Assembly (NCBI GenBank): GCA_016801845.1
Contig: CM028920.1
Span: 7,477,501-7,541,500, forward strand
Length of the DNA stretch: 64,000 nt
Direction: 5' to 3'
Source of the DNA: Polydactylus sextarius
Taxonomy: Eukaryota > Chordata > Actinopteri > Polynemidae
Part shown: positions 52,021-64,000 of the stretch, piece by piece
Layout: every line of letters starts with the position of its first letter
How positions within the stretch are numbered: position 1 is the first letter of the stretch
Program-made: the position numbers and the translations under genes
The notes under the pieces: model-generated
Told to the model about the DNA's origin: nothing
Databases searched by the model: none
The model's input: only the letters and a program-made list of their open reading frames with translations

Positions 52021-52370
52021 AATACAGAGGCAGGAGGATCCAGGAGGATCTATAATAGATGGTTGTGATTTTATTGTTTGAGAGCAGAAACCAGCAGCTG
52101 ATAATTAAAAACAGGCATATAAAGATTAAAAACTGTGGTCAAATCAGCAGTCACTAAATTTGAGTGCCCCTCTATTCTAGCTATTATGTTAAATTCATTG
52201 AAAATAAAGCGCTAAAATTGAGAATATACAAGGTAATACAAGAAAATGATTATGAACCAATTCATTTAATTTCCCAGGATTTCTTTACAGATGTTGTATT
52301 AATTATTAGCATTTTATTTCTCACTGCATATGTATAGTGACAAATTAAATAAAAACATGCAAACGATACA

Positions 52371-52781
52371 TTAAAGGTTCAGTAAGAGACATTTTTAAAT
52401 CACATTTGCTCACATGTTCTAACAATAGTGCATGAAACCAGTCATTTAATAAAATATCCAGCTGCTCTGGCTCCATCTAGAGCCTGCAAACGGATTTGCA
52501 AAAAAATCCACAGCTCCCGGTGAGTTTGACCAATCAGAACGAGAGTCATCTCTGGCAACAGGCTAGTTTTTACTTCCATGTGTTCTTACAGTGTGTTAGT
52601 TGTTGAGTATCTTGTTGCTATGGATACGGTACACGTGTGCACATGCTCTGGCGTTCATTACCTCATCTGTAAAGGAGGGAAGGGGAGTGGTCCTGGAGAC
52701 AGTTTTCAAGCTCAGCAGAGACTGAGGGATCAACCTAAAGGTTGTATCTGTTTTAATTAATTTTACCTACTGCAGCTTTAA
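52371..52781. mobile_element. TTAA-flanked MITE-like element between cbx7 and ep300
   Basis: It begins TTAA-AGGTTCAGTAAG and ends CCTACTGCAGCT-TTAA. The termini agree at about 9 of 12 positions as inverted repeats. About 411 bp, with no coding capacity. The right end shares AGCTGCA/TGCAGCT with the element at 39721-40173. Confidence 0.6.
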
Positions 52782-53202
52782 AATGTGTGCACATTAGCCG
52801 GCTTCACATTGTCGGGCCAAAGCCGAGCTAACCGAGACATGCCAGGGCTAATTGTTTTCACACCGTCTCAAGCCCGTGCTAACGGTGCTAACGTCGGGCC
52901 ACTCGGGGCTAGAGCTGGGATCAACCCTGCTGGAGACAGCAGGTAGAGGTAATAAAGATGGCAGCGCAGCAATGTATTGACGATTTTAGCTGAGAGTTCT
53001 GGTCTCACAATGATTTTCGTGCGCTGCTCTCCATCTGGGCAGACAATCGATGGGGTTTGTGAACGAAACACATCGCAGCAGAGAACTATCCTTCAAGTCT
53101 GAGAAAAACTTAAGAAATTACAGGAGCAGTATAAGCTATGCTAACGATCTAAACAAATGACAGTTAGCAAGCTAACTTCTTACAACAGACCCATGTAGGT
53201 CT

Positions 53203-53300
53203 GGGGCCTGTTTCAGAAAGTAGGTTTAATCAAAACTCGGGGTTAGTTGTCTTAGACTCTAAAAAAGTTCGGACTAAACCTGCTTTCTGAAATGGGCCCC
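53203..53300. repeat. 98-bp palindromic MITE-like repeat
   Basis: The arms 53203-53228 (ggggcctgtttcagaaagta...) and 53275-53300 (...gctttctgaaatgggcccc) are reverse complements with few mismatches, separated by about 46 bp. This palindrome type is recurrent in fish genomes from memory. No coding content. Confidence 0.7.
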
Positions 53301-53615
53301 TGGTTTGACCAGAATTAAAAACAGCGACAGAGTTGAATGTTTAGTTGCTGCTTGAACCTCCCATCTTGTTTGAAAATGGGCGAGATTCATGACAATTTCA
53401 CAAACGGGGACTTGCCGAAGGGTAATCCAGAGAGGCTAGTAGCCTGACTATCTGAACAGGGGCTATGGGGCTAGTAGACCTGGGACACTAGCACCAAGGT
53501 GGCCCCCAACTGACCCTGGCCTCTGAAGCGGCTACTGTCATCTGTATCTTCTGTAAATCTGAAAAAAAAAAAAAAGAAGCAACGACCGAGTATTTTTCCA
53601 ATGGTACAAACATAC

Positions 53616-54412
53616 TTTATTGTACAATTAATTTATTGGCAAAAAACAATCAGACCACCAAAATAACTTAAAAAAAAAAAAAAAAAAAAGAAAAAGAAAA
53701 AGAAACTAATGAAAATGGAGCAACAGTTATTTTTGCTTTCTCTCAGCAAGCACCAAAATTGTTAACAAGAGGAACGAAAAAGTGGTCAAAGATTCCATTT
53801 GAATACTAAACAAATATTTAAATAGTCTTATTTCCAGTCTCTTTTAAGGAGAAGAAATGATAAAAACAAAACTATTTGTTCAGTTGCCATCAGTTTGTAC
53901 AGTGATTCAGTATGTTTACAACTATATTCATGTACATGAAACATTTCTTCAAAAAGGATGGTATAATATACTCCACGGCCTCCCCCGGGGGCAAACTGAA
54001 TGACTGTCTGCAGTGTCTTTTTGCATCACCATAACATCTTTAATACAAAACAAAAACATGTTTTTATCTAATAATTCCTGTAGCTTCAAGTTTTATTTCC
54101 AAAAAATAAAATTAAATAATATATCTATATATAAAAGACAGTTTTTTCTTGTTTTTTTTTCTTATAAAATAAGTCTCAAGATATATTGCCACCTGGTTCT
54201 GATGCGTTCCCTCCCCTCCCCCCCCCATACCCAGCAAGCCCAAACTTTTTGAGAAAAATAGTGAGCATGTGAATATTGTGTCTTCAGTCCTCTCCATAAA
54301 AAGCTAAATGACCAAATGTTTTTTTGTTTGTTTTGTTTTTTTTTTCTTAAACTCATCCAGATCACACGTCTAACCAACCTCGGACTCGGCTCTTCTTCGT
54401 GCAGGTTTCACG

Positions 54413-54448
<36 letters not shown>

Positions 54449-54651
54449 TTTTGAGATTGTTCAGGTGTGTGACTTGATGCGATAAACCCAACCTGCCCTA
54501 AAACCTTGATCAAAAAATACACAGAAAAAGGCGCATTGGTGCTTATGACCTACTACACCCCAAACTGTACCTTTTAGAAAAAAATCTCAATACTGTACAG
54601 TAGCTCAGGAGTACTTTTGTAGATTTTTTTTTTGTGTGTGTGTTTTTTCTT

Positions 54652-54695
<44 letters not shown>

Positions 54696-56244
54696 CAGAT
54701 ACAGCAAATATCCAATCAAACAAGAGGGGAAACAAAGCAGCAGAAAATACCTTCTCTGCTTATAATGGTTTAAAGTATGTACAGTTTCTTTTTTACACCT
54801 TTTACTTTCATTACAAAAAAAAAAAAAAAAAAAAAAAAAAAACAGTATCTAAGTCCACCATTTATTACTTTTTACAGTACTAACATTGAATCAAACGTTG
54901 TGGCTGAGAGGCAGTCATGAGAAGAAGGAAAGACAGGAAAGACAACCGAATGAAAATGGAAAAAAACCACAAAAAAAAAACAGAATAAAATAAAAAAAAT
55001 AATAAAAAATCACCGGGGTTAAGAATACAGGCAGGATTTTCTCAAACATCTGCAGCCCAAAAAACAAAAAAAAAAAAAAAAAAAAAAAAACACAACTTTA
55101 TCGACCTCTTCTCCACATCACAGTTCATTAACAAAGTTATTCAGATATGTACACGCGCAGCCTTCATAACAAACGGCCAGCTTAAAAAAACAAAACAAAA
55201 AAAACAAGAGGTACAATACGCCTCCAGCTAAATGATCAGGCATCAACAGTTCATTTCTCCATTTTGTTTTTGTTTTTTTTTGTTTGTTTTTCTTTTTTTG
55301 GGTTGGGGGTCAGGGTAAGGAAGGTGTGCACATTCATAGGAGAGCTGAAGATGGAGGGTGGAGAGGTGGTGGCCCATGTAGGGGTGGAGGGGGGTGGGGG
55401 TCTATCTGCTCTGCAGATCTGGGCACTGTTTGCAGAAAAATATAAGCAAACCCACTGTGAATGTCACCAACTCTCCTAAACACTGTTAAGGTTTAATTCA
55501 AACCTATAAACCCTGACAGATATATATATTTATATATATGTATATAAGAAAAGAGAGGAAAGCTGTCAAAAATCAAACTGCATTTAACGCACCCTTCCAC
55601 CCGTCAAACAAAATAAATTCTTTGTACGTGAATTGTTGCAGTCGTAAAATGTACATCGCTCTGAAAGAAGACTGTAACGGAAGATATGTTGATGCTTGTT
55701 TTATGATCCACTGAGAAAAAAAAAATAGAATAAATTCAGAAATAAAATATACTTACTCTGCAAAATAGATACAATCATGACTGGGTATTTGAGGAGGAAA
55801 ACAAAAACAATAAAAAAGGTACATCGTGTCAACTCACTTTAATTTTTAGCCACATTTAAAATCTTAAAAATATTCATAAAAAGGCAAAATTCTCAGTCCC
55901 CAAAAATATTGTGTCATAGACTTAAGGAAGAAATATCTTCAACCTGAAACACTGCCCTTCCACCTTTTTTGTACACAATTGGCAAAAATATATAGATATA
56001 TATTAACAGCAATAACTTACCATTGTTTTAATTTATTCATTTATTGACTTCTAAGATTTATGTTGCATCTCCCATAGGAAGGAAGCTTCAGTTCTTATTT
56101 ATACATCACAAAAATATTTAAATAAAAAATAAAAACTTCTAAAACCCCAAAGATGTAGTCCCGCCTCGTTCTCCTGTCATGGCAGTTTGTCATTTGGGGC
56201 GACTCGTCAGAGCATCAGGACAGTAAGACAGTATGGAGTCAAGG
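53616..56244 (-). other. ep300 3' UTR
   Basis: On the - strand it runs from the stop codon to an AATAAA signal (TTTATT on + at 53616-53621). It is AT-rich and holds several long homopolymers: + strand A runs at about 53671-53689, 54815-54842 and 55067-55090, and T runs at 54415-54444 and 54653-54692. No second gene is seen. Small open frames with poly-Phe/Lys are homopolymer artefacts. Confidence 0.65.
54653..54842. repeat. T40 and A28 homopolymer pair
   Basis: About 40 T at 54653-54692 and about 28 A at 54815-54842, 122 bp apart. In the ep300 mRNA these read as U28 followed downstream by A40, able to pair. Lengths in the assembly may be imprecise because of sequencing slippage. Confidence 0.85.
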
Positions 56245-57312
56245 CTACATAAGGTCTAAACTGCTGTGGTTAATGTTCGTTCCCAGCTCCTGGTTGTTGT
56301 TGCCGTTGTTGTTATTCCCACCCAACATGTCCGACTGTCCCCCCTGTCCACCATGCATCCCCGTCATCCCACTCAACTGGGACATGATGGAGTTCTGGTC
56401 TGAGCTGAACTGGCCAGGGTCTACAGAACCGCCCGGCTGCTGCTGAGATAACACTTGCTGCTGGGGCTGTGGGGGTTGAGGGGGCGCCATGCTGGGGTGA
56501 TGTTGGCCTAAGTGGCCTGGGTGGGGTGAGCCTGTCTGGGTCTGCGGAGAGATGCGATGAGGTGACGGCTGGGGCTGTGGTTGGGAGGGCTGCATGCGTG
56601 GGGACGGGCTGGAGTGTGGGGGCTGCGACTGCGGTCTCGGCGAAGGCTGAGGTGACCTGACCTGATTGCTGAGTGACCCTGCTGGACCAAGTCCTCCCTG
56701 TCCTTGGAGATGGTGGGGGGACTGGGCCATCTGCTGCTGGGGGCTCATGGGACTGCTGTGCTGGGCTGGAGAGCCTCCACCCAGGTGCTGCTGCTGCAGA
56801 ATCCTCTGGTGGATGTTCTGGTGAAGCATGCCCTGGGACGTTTGTTGCAGCGGGGGTCCCCCGCCGCCTCCACCTTGCGGTTGTTGTCCCTGTCCTGGTC
56901 CAACTTGTCCGGCCTGAAGGGGAGGTCCTCCTGGTCCTCCAGCGCCTCCACCCGGCCCTCCATCTTGCCCTTGAAGCCCACCCATTGAGTTTTGTTGCTG
57001 CTGCTGCTGTTGTTGTTGTTGCTGTATCTGCATCTGGATCCTCTGCTGGAGCGCCGCAGCTACTTGTGACATGTTGTTGGCGTAACCTTGCTGCTGGCCG
57101 GGCTGTCCTGGCCCACCCTGTGGTCCTCCTTGCTGTTGCTGCTGTTGCTGCTGGGGACCCCCGACACCTCCACCGCCTGGTTGAGGTTGGGAGGAGGGGG
57201 GCATCCCTGGCTGCCCTTGACCAGGCTGCATGAATCCTTGCTGGCCTTGTTGCTGCTGGAGTCCTTGAGGCTGCTGGAACTGCCCGTGGTTTGCCATCTG
57301 CTGCTGCTGTTG

Positions 57313-57343
<31 letters not shown>

Positions 57344-57494
57344 AGGTGTCGTCTCATCAGTATCTCTCTGAACTGTGGTGACATGTTGTTCATGTTGCCT
57401 TGTTGCCCCGGTTGCATCACTCCCTGCTGTTGCTGCTGCTGTTGCTGCATCGCAGCCATTTGTTGTTGCTGTAGATTTCCAGGCAACATCGGTC

Positions 57495-57528
<34 letters not shown>

Positions 57529-60500
57529 TAGCTGCTGCAGCTGAGCCATGGTGGGCATGTTCCCTCCCCCTGCTCCACCCTGCACCATGTTCATCCCTGG
57601 CTGACCTGCCTGGTTTACATTAACCTGCTGTTGTCCATCCATGTTTGGGAGCTGGTTAGCCCCAGGTCCTCCTACACCGGGCAAACCAGAAGGAGCTCCT
57701 TGAAACCTGACACCTCCAGGGCCCCCTTGTGGAGGCCCTCCTGGTCCTCCAGCACCACCCTGACCACCCTGATACCTGGCTGCTCTTTGCCTGATAAAAG
57801 CAGCCATGAGGGTTGGATTGGAGCGAAGGATGTTGAGGACTTGCTGCTGTTGATGGGGTGAGCTCGGGGAACGCAGCGTTCGGAGGAGGTCTTGCAGTGC
57901 TCCCTGGGGTGGGTTTCCTGCTCCAGCTGCACCAGGCATTTGAGTAGGTGCCCCTGCTGCTCCTCCTGATACCCCCATCACCTGCATCATCCCTCGGTTT
58001 CCTGGTTGAGGTGGCTGTTGGTTCATTGGCGGCTGCTGCTGAGCAGCTGCCTGCTGTTGCTGAGGTGCCATGTGACCCATCAGGCCTTGCCGTTGCTGAG
58101 GATTCATGGCTGGTCCCCCAGCACCCCACTGCTGGTTTGGTGCCTGAAGTTGTCCACCAGCTGCCTGTTGGACTTGTTGGAGCTGCTGCTGGACTTGAGG
58201 CGGCAACTGTGATTGTGGGCCACCTTGCTGCAGACCTGCGAGCATTCCCTGTTGCTGTGGGTCTAACATAGTCCTGCCAACAACTCCCTGAGCCTGGGGC
58301 GGCATGCCCTGTGGCCCCATGTGGGGCATGCCCATCTGGCCCTGGGCGTTCTGGTGGTGAGGATGTGGGGGTATCATGCCCCCTGGTCCCAAGCCACGGA
58401 TCTGTGCTTGAGCCTGGACCTGGGCCATCTGTCTCTGGGTCTCTGCGAGGCGCTGGATTTTTAGAGCCGTCTCCACAGCAGCCAAGGGGGGCCCTTGTTG
58501 TTGGCCTTGACCAGGCATGGACCCCTGGCCCTGGATGGGTTGTTGCTGCTGCTGCGGTGGCGTGGCTGGACCCAGTCCAGGTTTACCCAAGGACTGATGG
58601 AGTGGAGAGGGTCCAGGTGGTCTGGGGTTGTATGGAGGCAAACCACCAGGGTGCTGCTGCTGCTGGAGTTGTTGGACATTGGGAGGCTGCTGCTGGAGCT
58701 GAGGCACCATCTGCTGCTGAGGAGAGTTCATCATCCCGCCTCCACCTCCTCCACCCACTGGCTGGAACTGATGGAGATGGTGTTGTGGGGGCATGGGACC
58801 ACCTTGCTGCTGAACCGACGGTTGTTGGCCTGGAGTTCCCATCCCTCCCATCCCGACAACCTGCTGTTGGGGAAGTGGGGGCATGTTTCCCTGGGTGGGT
58901 GTCTGCGGGGTGGGCGGCTGCGTGCCCACTGATGTAGGGGTGCCAGGACCAGTTGCTCCATTGTTGGCTCCTGGTGATGGCAGGCCATTACCCCCTGGAG
59001 CTCCTCCAGGAGCAGGCTGGCCCACTCTCTGCATGCTAGCCATCCTCCTACGGAGCATCTGGGCTTGCTGTAGCCTGTGCTGCAGCTGCTGCTGGCGGAG
59101 CTTGTGCTTGATGTTTAGGCAGAACGGGACTGGACACTTGTTCTCCTGACAGTGCTTAGCATGGTAGCAGCACAGCGCGATGAGCTGCTTGCAGATGGGG
59201 CAGCCACCGTTGGTTTTTCTTTTGCAGCCTTTGGTGTGCTGAACGACACGTTTCATCTTCTGGCAGGACGGCAGAGAGCAGTTTGCGTTTCGACACTGGC
59301 AGGCATGGACAAGGGACTGGATGCATCGCTGGATGCTGAGGCGACGAGAGTCTCCAGGACTCTGAGTGGTAGCGGCAGCCTGGTTGCTGCTCTCGTCGTC
59401 CAAACCGAGGCCTAGCTTCTCCATCTTGTGCTCATGGCTCTTAGTGTGGTAGCATGTGATGCAGAGGTCATAGTCCTGTTAAGAAGGGTGTGAAAGACAG
59501 TTAAAAACATTTACTGGTAAATCCTGAGGTATACACAATTTTTCCAACAAATGCTACAAATGAGACCACTCACCTCACAAACAGTGCAGTGGAAACGAGT
59601 CTCCACATGGTGCTTGCATTCGTTACAAGTGTAAACGAAGCGGTCCTGGCTTTGGTTATGCAACTCCACCAACATGCACATGGAGCTCCACATGGACCTC
59701 CTCAGTGAGCTGAACTCCAGGTGTTTGTCCCGAGCTAACGTCAGGAAAGCGTCACGGCCGTCCATGAGGTCACATGCCATCAGGGGATCTGGGTCTGAAA
59801 TTGGCGGCAAGGCGTTCGCCATGGGGCCTGCAATCAGCCGGATCACAAAGAACACCTAGGACAGAAAAAAGAGGAGAGAATAGATGAGGAGCAAATTAAA
59901 AATGTCTTCAAAACTAATCTTTGTACCAGAATTCAGAAGAAAATTCAGTAAATAAGTGACCTCATTTTCCAGTTCTACACTTAATCACTTGTTAAGACAC
60001 ATATAATAAGTATTTTTTTGTACCTCTTTGTGTTTTTCCATTGTGGCATAGAGTTTCTGTGAGAGGTCATTAGAGACGTTGGGCATCCCTGGCTTCTTCT
60101 TATTGGTGCGGCTCAAACTGCTCTTGTTCTTACTCGTCTTCTTGTTGTTCTTCTTCTTTGCATTCTTACTGTCACCTTTCGTGTCCTGGACGAGAGAAAG
60201 AGACAGCACGACAATCAGCGATCATCTAATAAACAAGCTAGCTCAGGTGTAAGATATTTGTAGGCTCTTCAGGGTCACATTGACAAATGCCGGTAATCTC
60301 ACATCAATACTCTCGTTGGAAGTGCTGTTCTCCTCCCTCTTCCTTTCCTCCTCCTCCTGCTCCAGCTCTTTGATGCTCTCCTCCAACACATTGGGCCAAA
60401 AGTCACCTTCAAAATAAGGCAACTCCTTGGCACTGGTCAAACGATCCTCTGTTGCCTGCTTGAAGATATCCTGTAAGATGCATCAAAAACAAGTTAGTGT

Positions 60501-63051
60501 TTTGTACGATTAGAAAGTACAAAGTGCTGTCAGATTTCCATCCAAAAACTAAAAAGATTTCAATTAAATAATGTCCCTCTACCTTGTAGTCATGCACTAT
60601 TCGCTCTGCCACGGCTTTGTCCAACATCTTCTTGTACCATTCCTGAAGGCGTTTGGGTTTTGGGATCTTCTGGTCAGCAGGGTGACAGTGGAAGATGTAG
60701 TCGTCCCCCTCACTGGGTGGGCAGGCCCAGATGTGACCAGTGGTGTAGCTGAGGAGGCACCATAAACAATGAGCATGTCAAATTTACAGAGCAACAACGT
60801 TTGGCTTATTTGAGAATAGTAACTCAAGTTTAACTCAAGAATTAAAATTAACTTTGAACAGGAGCACTCACCCCAACTTCTTCACATATTCCAAGTACCC
60901 GATGAGGATTTCATGGTAAACTGCTGTTCTTAGACCGCGAGGCCGGAAGAAATGCACACTGTCCAAGTAGGAGATGTATACTCGCCTGGGTGGGTCAAAA
61001 AGAAAATATAAATATATCTAACTTCTGAAAGTGAATTTAAATTTTAGCTTTTATCTTTTACATTAACTTTTTAAATACCTTTGGTTGGGCTGTGGACAGT
61101 CAGACCCGTACTCTTGAACGTGCATACCAAAGAAGCAGACATCTGCTCCATCAATGTCTTCGAACGCAAACAGAGCTTTTGTCCTGTATGGGAACGACTC
61201 TGACATCTCTCCACTGTCCACGAATCTGAAGGAAAAAGCAAGAGAGTGTTTTATTATATTTATTTGATGCTTTTATGGACAATAAAAAGAAAAGTTATGA
61301 GAAACATTTACAAAAAATACATATATTGATCCACCAAAAACTTCAAATGTAAATAATAATCACATGAAAAAGTCAATAGACCATCTGGAAGACATTTGTA
61401 AATAAATAATCTTAAAATTTGTATAAAATAACTGGATTCCCATGTTGAAATAAAAATATTGATGTTATTTACAAAGCATTCAAAAGGTTCATTTTCAAAA
61501 GGTTCTTTCCCATTGACAATTGTATTTCCCAGCTGCTTTTCTTTTTCCTATTAGTATCTCAGTGTGCTTAGTCATGTAGCTTCTTCATTTAGCCCATCTG
61601 TGACTCTTTAAGCTTTCCACTGGTAAAACATGATAAACAATTTTAATTAGCCATGGGTTTCAATGAGCTTTGATTGGTTTAAGAGCCTCATCCATATCAA
61701 ACCCATCAGAAAGCTTCTGACATCCCATGACTAATTGTCTTTGTGTGTGTGACTTTGCTTGTTTTCTGAACTCCCGACACAAATCCTGAATGTGGGAAAT
61801 TTCTACAAACCAAAAGCTAAAAAACGTGTCTCATGACCAAGACGTCTGTACTACCAGCTACTGTGAAAGAAAAACATGTCTGTCCATTTCTGCTCCTTGT
61901 ACCTTGATTTCATTCCTGGTTTGACCTCCACTACTTTATCAGAGACGTGGACGACACGAATGAAAACTTCCCCAGACTCCGAGTGATTCTGACGTTTCAA
62001 GAAGTCGTTCACTCTCATCTCTAGGAAACTGCCCAACTTCGTCTGGGGCAACCCTGCATGGGAGAAAAAAAAATGAATGAGAGGCGATTCAGAATTCATT
62101 TTTATACGTCTGTATATAGCTGTACATTTGACAAACTGTGCAAAGTCATAAAAAAAGCCAGCGTGTCAGAGGTGTAATTTTGTTGAGTTTTACACACATT
62201 CAGCAGCCAATTTAATTTACAAAATGTTTATAAAAGTATAAAACAGGATATGGGGATAAACTGTGTTGCCACTTACGTTTGGCAGAATACTTGTTCTCTT
62301 TTCTCGTCTTATTTGTCCTTTTCAAGCAGCCATCACAAACAAAACTGTCCAAAAAACAGAAAAGTGGTTAAGACAGAGGCATTATATAAGAAACATTAAA
62401 CCATAAGAAATTAGCTACTGACCCCGATGGCCAGATTGTGTCATTGTGCAGGACACAAATCTGGTGCATCCTGCGCCCACAGTCCATACATTCAACAAGC
62501 CTGAAAAAAAGAGGAACAGATTAAAACACAAATGACACATTTAAGTCCTTGAGAGAAATTTGATCATTAGTAGACCGTTAACTTACAGTTCAGGGTCCAG
62601 TGTGTCATTCTTCTTCTTCTCAAACTGTTCCTTGTTTATTGATCTGAAATTAAAAAGGGAGTGAATCAATAAGAGGAACACCGAGCGGAAACAGTGAGTT
62701 AAAGTTTCACATTTATCAGGCTTTTGGCCAAAGGTTTTTCTTCTTTACTTCTCCTGATTTCAGCATCTGGACTAAAGCTTAAGACATTTGTTATGATAGC
62801 AAAACCATTAGTCTATGACATGACACAGTACAACACCAGGGTATGAATGAACCAAATCCATGAACAGTATGTTAACAAACATAAAACATACACAAATGAA
62901 ATTAAAAAGTGCAACAACCCCAAGTTTTACAACAGTTTTACATGTTATGTTATAATGTAATAACACTTACGTCTGTGGCTGGGTGGGGTCGTCACCCAGG
63001 GAAACCGTCTCTCCCTGGATCTCGTTGAAACACTTCTCGCAGAAGTGGTAC
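56245..63051 (-). CDS. ep300: histone acetyltransferase p300, C-terminal part (PHD/CH2 through C-terminus)
   Basis: Twelve exons on the - strand: 63051-62971, 62643-62587, 62500-62423, 62344-62277, 62053-61903, 61225-61079, 60985-60872, 60748-60583, 60470-60303, 60185-60024, 59855-59574 and 59475-56245. Phases are consistent, giving 1567 aa here. p300 is a nuclear transcriptional coactivator that acetylates histones and other proteins. In order: the PHD/CH2 region (ECMDCGRRMHQICVLHND), the KAT11 catalytic domain (YLDSVHFFRPRGLRTAVYH, GHIWACPPSEGDDYIF, QEWYKKML), the Lys-rich autoinhibitory loop, the ZZ finger (CNECKHHVETRFHCTVCE), TAZ2 (CIQSLVHACQCRNANC...), the NCBD (LQDLLRTLRSPSSPHQQQ) and a very Gln/Pro/Gly-rich tail with several polyQ runs. 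The NINHSSLDLM end resembles EP300 (QSTLDIH) rather than CREBBP. KIX, TAZ1 and bromodomain exons lie right of the window, so the gene is 5'-partial. An ep300a/ep300b choice cannot be made. Confidence 0.96.
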
Positions 63052-64000
63052 CTGTCAGCAAGAAGCCCAAATTTTGGTGAACTACACCGTTCCCCACAGC
63101 ACAGTCAATCACAGACAGCGCATGGGAGGGCAGTCACCAAATGGTACAGGACATGGGCAAGGCAGGGTGCCACAAGCGGAGCAAGCAGGAAGGAGGAGCG
63201 TAGGACAGCAGGAAGTCGTCATCGAAACAGCCAGTCATGATTTTTTGAGGGGTGAGGGGATGGGGGAGGGAGGGTGGGTTTGGATGGATGATCAAGGCAA
63301 AAGCAAGCCAATGTTGATATCACAGCCATTGGAAGGGAGGACAGACAAGTCATATGGACCGGGAAACAAGACGAGACAAACATCCAAGACAACACACAGC
63401 AGAGAGCCGAGGCAAAGCACAGATTAGCAATTTGGACATGACAGGATGAGCAACAACAACCACCATCACAGCTAACAGAGTAGGAGCAGAATCAACAAGC
63501 TAAACGGTGGAAGGGAACTGGAGCAGGAGGTTGTAGCACAGGACGTAATACAGACACTGAACAAATATGAACAAATAAGCACAGACAGCTGCTCAGCCGT
63601 CCGTTCGAGCAGTTCATTTTAAAGTCTGTCCTTTCACGTTCCAGTGAGGGTTTTATTGTTGTTTTTAAAGGCGGGGTGAATTTTATAAGTTTACAAGGCA
63701 CAGGTCAAGATGTTGGAATAAGTAGCTACAAAGTATTTAGCATTACTGCTGCTTCTCTATCAAAGAAAATGTCTGCTTACTGTGTTTGACATGTTCAAAA
63801 GGTGAACGCCTCAAACAGCAGCAGAGAAACGAGACATTGTCTTTGCTTCGTCTGTGCAGCTTTTGCTTTTTCCCGCTGACAAAATACTTAATCCAACGTT
63901 CTGTGTTGAGTTGCTATTTAAAGATTTGTTTCATGAAACAATAAACCACTGAAAGAACATGAGGAAAGGACAGACTGTTAAAATGCCAATGCATTAGGAA
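63052..64000 (-). other. ep300 intron
   Basis: Past the acceptor of the exon at 62971-63051 no further ep300 exon is recognised up to the right edge. The next upstream exon, encoding the part of the CH2 region before YHFCEKCFNEIQGE, must lie beyond 64000. Confidence 0.7.

Noticed and set aside
56673..58937. Long open frames (up to 208 codons) on the + strand opposite the ep300 last exon
   Set aside because: They mirror the Gln/Pro/Gly-rich ep300 coding strand, have no splice or domain support, and arise from codon bias in CAG/CCN-rich sequence.

Overview
The window looks like nuclear DNA from a teleost fish, probably a percomorph. It is AT-rich, has GT-AG introns of about 80 bp to several kb, many (CA/GT)n and (GA/CT)n microsatellites, and the short inverted-repeat elements and tRNA-type SINE remnants usual in fish genomes. 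Seven protein-coding loci can be read by joining exons across consensus splice sites. Six are orthologues of genes on human chromosome 22q13 (SHISA8, DESI1, XRCC6, JOSD1, CBX7, EP300). The seventh is an AIG1/GIMAP-type GTPase-like gene.

Layout: 1-8696 is intron of a Shisa-family gene (best call shisa8, + strand). Its last two coding exons are at 8697-8810 and 12765-13315, followed by a long 3' UTR. desi1 lies tail-to-tail with it on the - strand (20076-22062, six exons). desi1 and xrcc6 (Ku70, + strand, 23446-27233, 12 coding exons, 609 aa) are head-to-head across a short region with an ETS-like site and CCAAT boxes. The GIMAP-like gene (28692-32074, +) follows, then josd1 (36545-40359, +), cbx7 (43279-47762, +) and, tail-to-tail with cbx7, the 3' two-thirds of ep300 (56245-63051, -), whose upstream exons lie beyond the right edge.

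Most of these genes have housekeeping or chromatin roles: Ku70 in end joining, EP300 acetyltransferase, CBX7 Polycomb reader, DESI1 and JOSD1 as SUMO/ubiquitin-system cysteine proteases. Shisa8 is a predicted neuronal receptor auxiliary protein. Nothing suggests an operon-like pathway; their proximity reflects conserved synteny, with genes about 3 Mb apart in human compressed into 64 kb.

Most unusual items: (1) the GIMAP-like gene carries four consecutive coding exons of exactly 51 nt, all in the same phase, each encoding a 17-residue amphipathic Trp/Leu/Lys-Arg module ahead of the GTPase domain, and its P-loop lysine is replaced by arginine; (2) josd1 exon 3 carries a one-base frame disruption that cuts off the conserved C-terminus; (3) cbx7 has a long Glu/Asp tract not found in human CBX7; (4) several inverted-repeat elements are flanked by TTAA, one of them in the cbx7 3' UTR; (5) a near-perfect 24-bp-stem hairpin lies in the shisa8 intron; (6) the ep300 3' UTR carries long complementary U and A runs. 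No rRNA, tRNA gene, CRISPR array or bacterial feature was seen.
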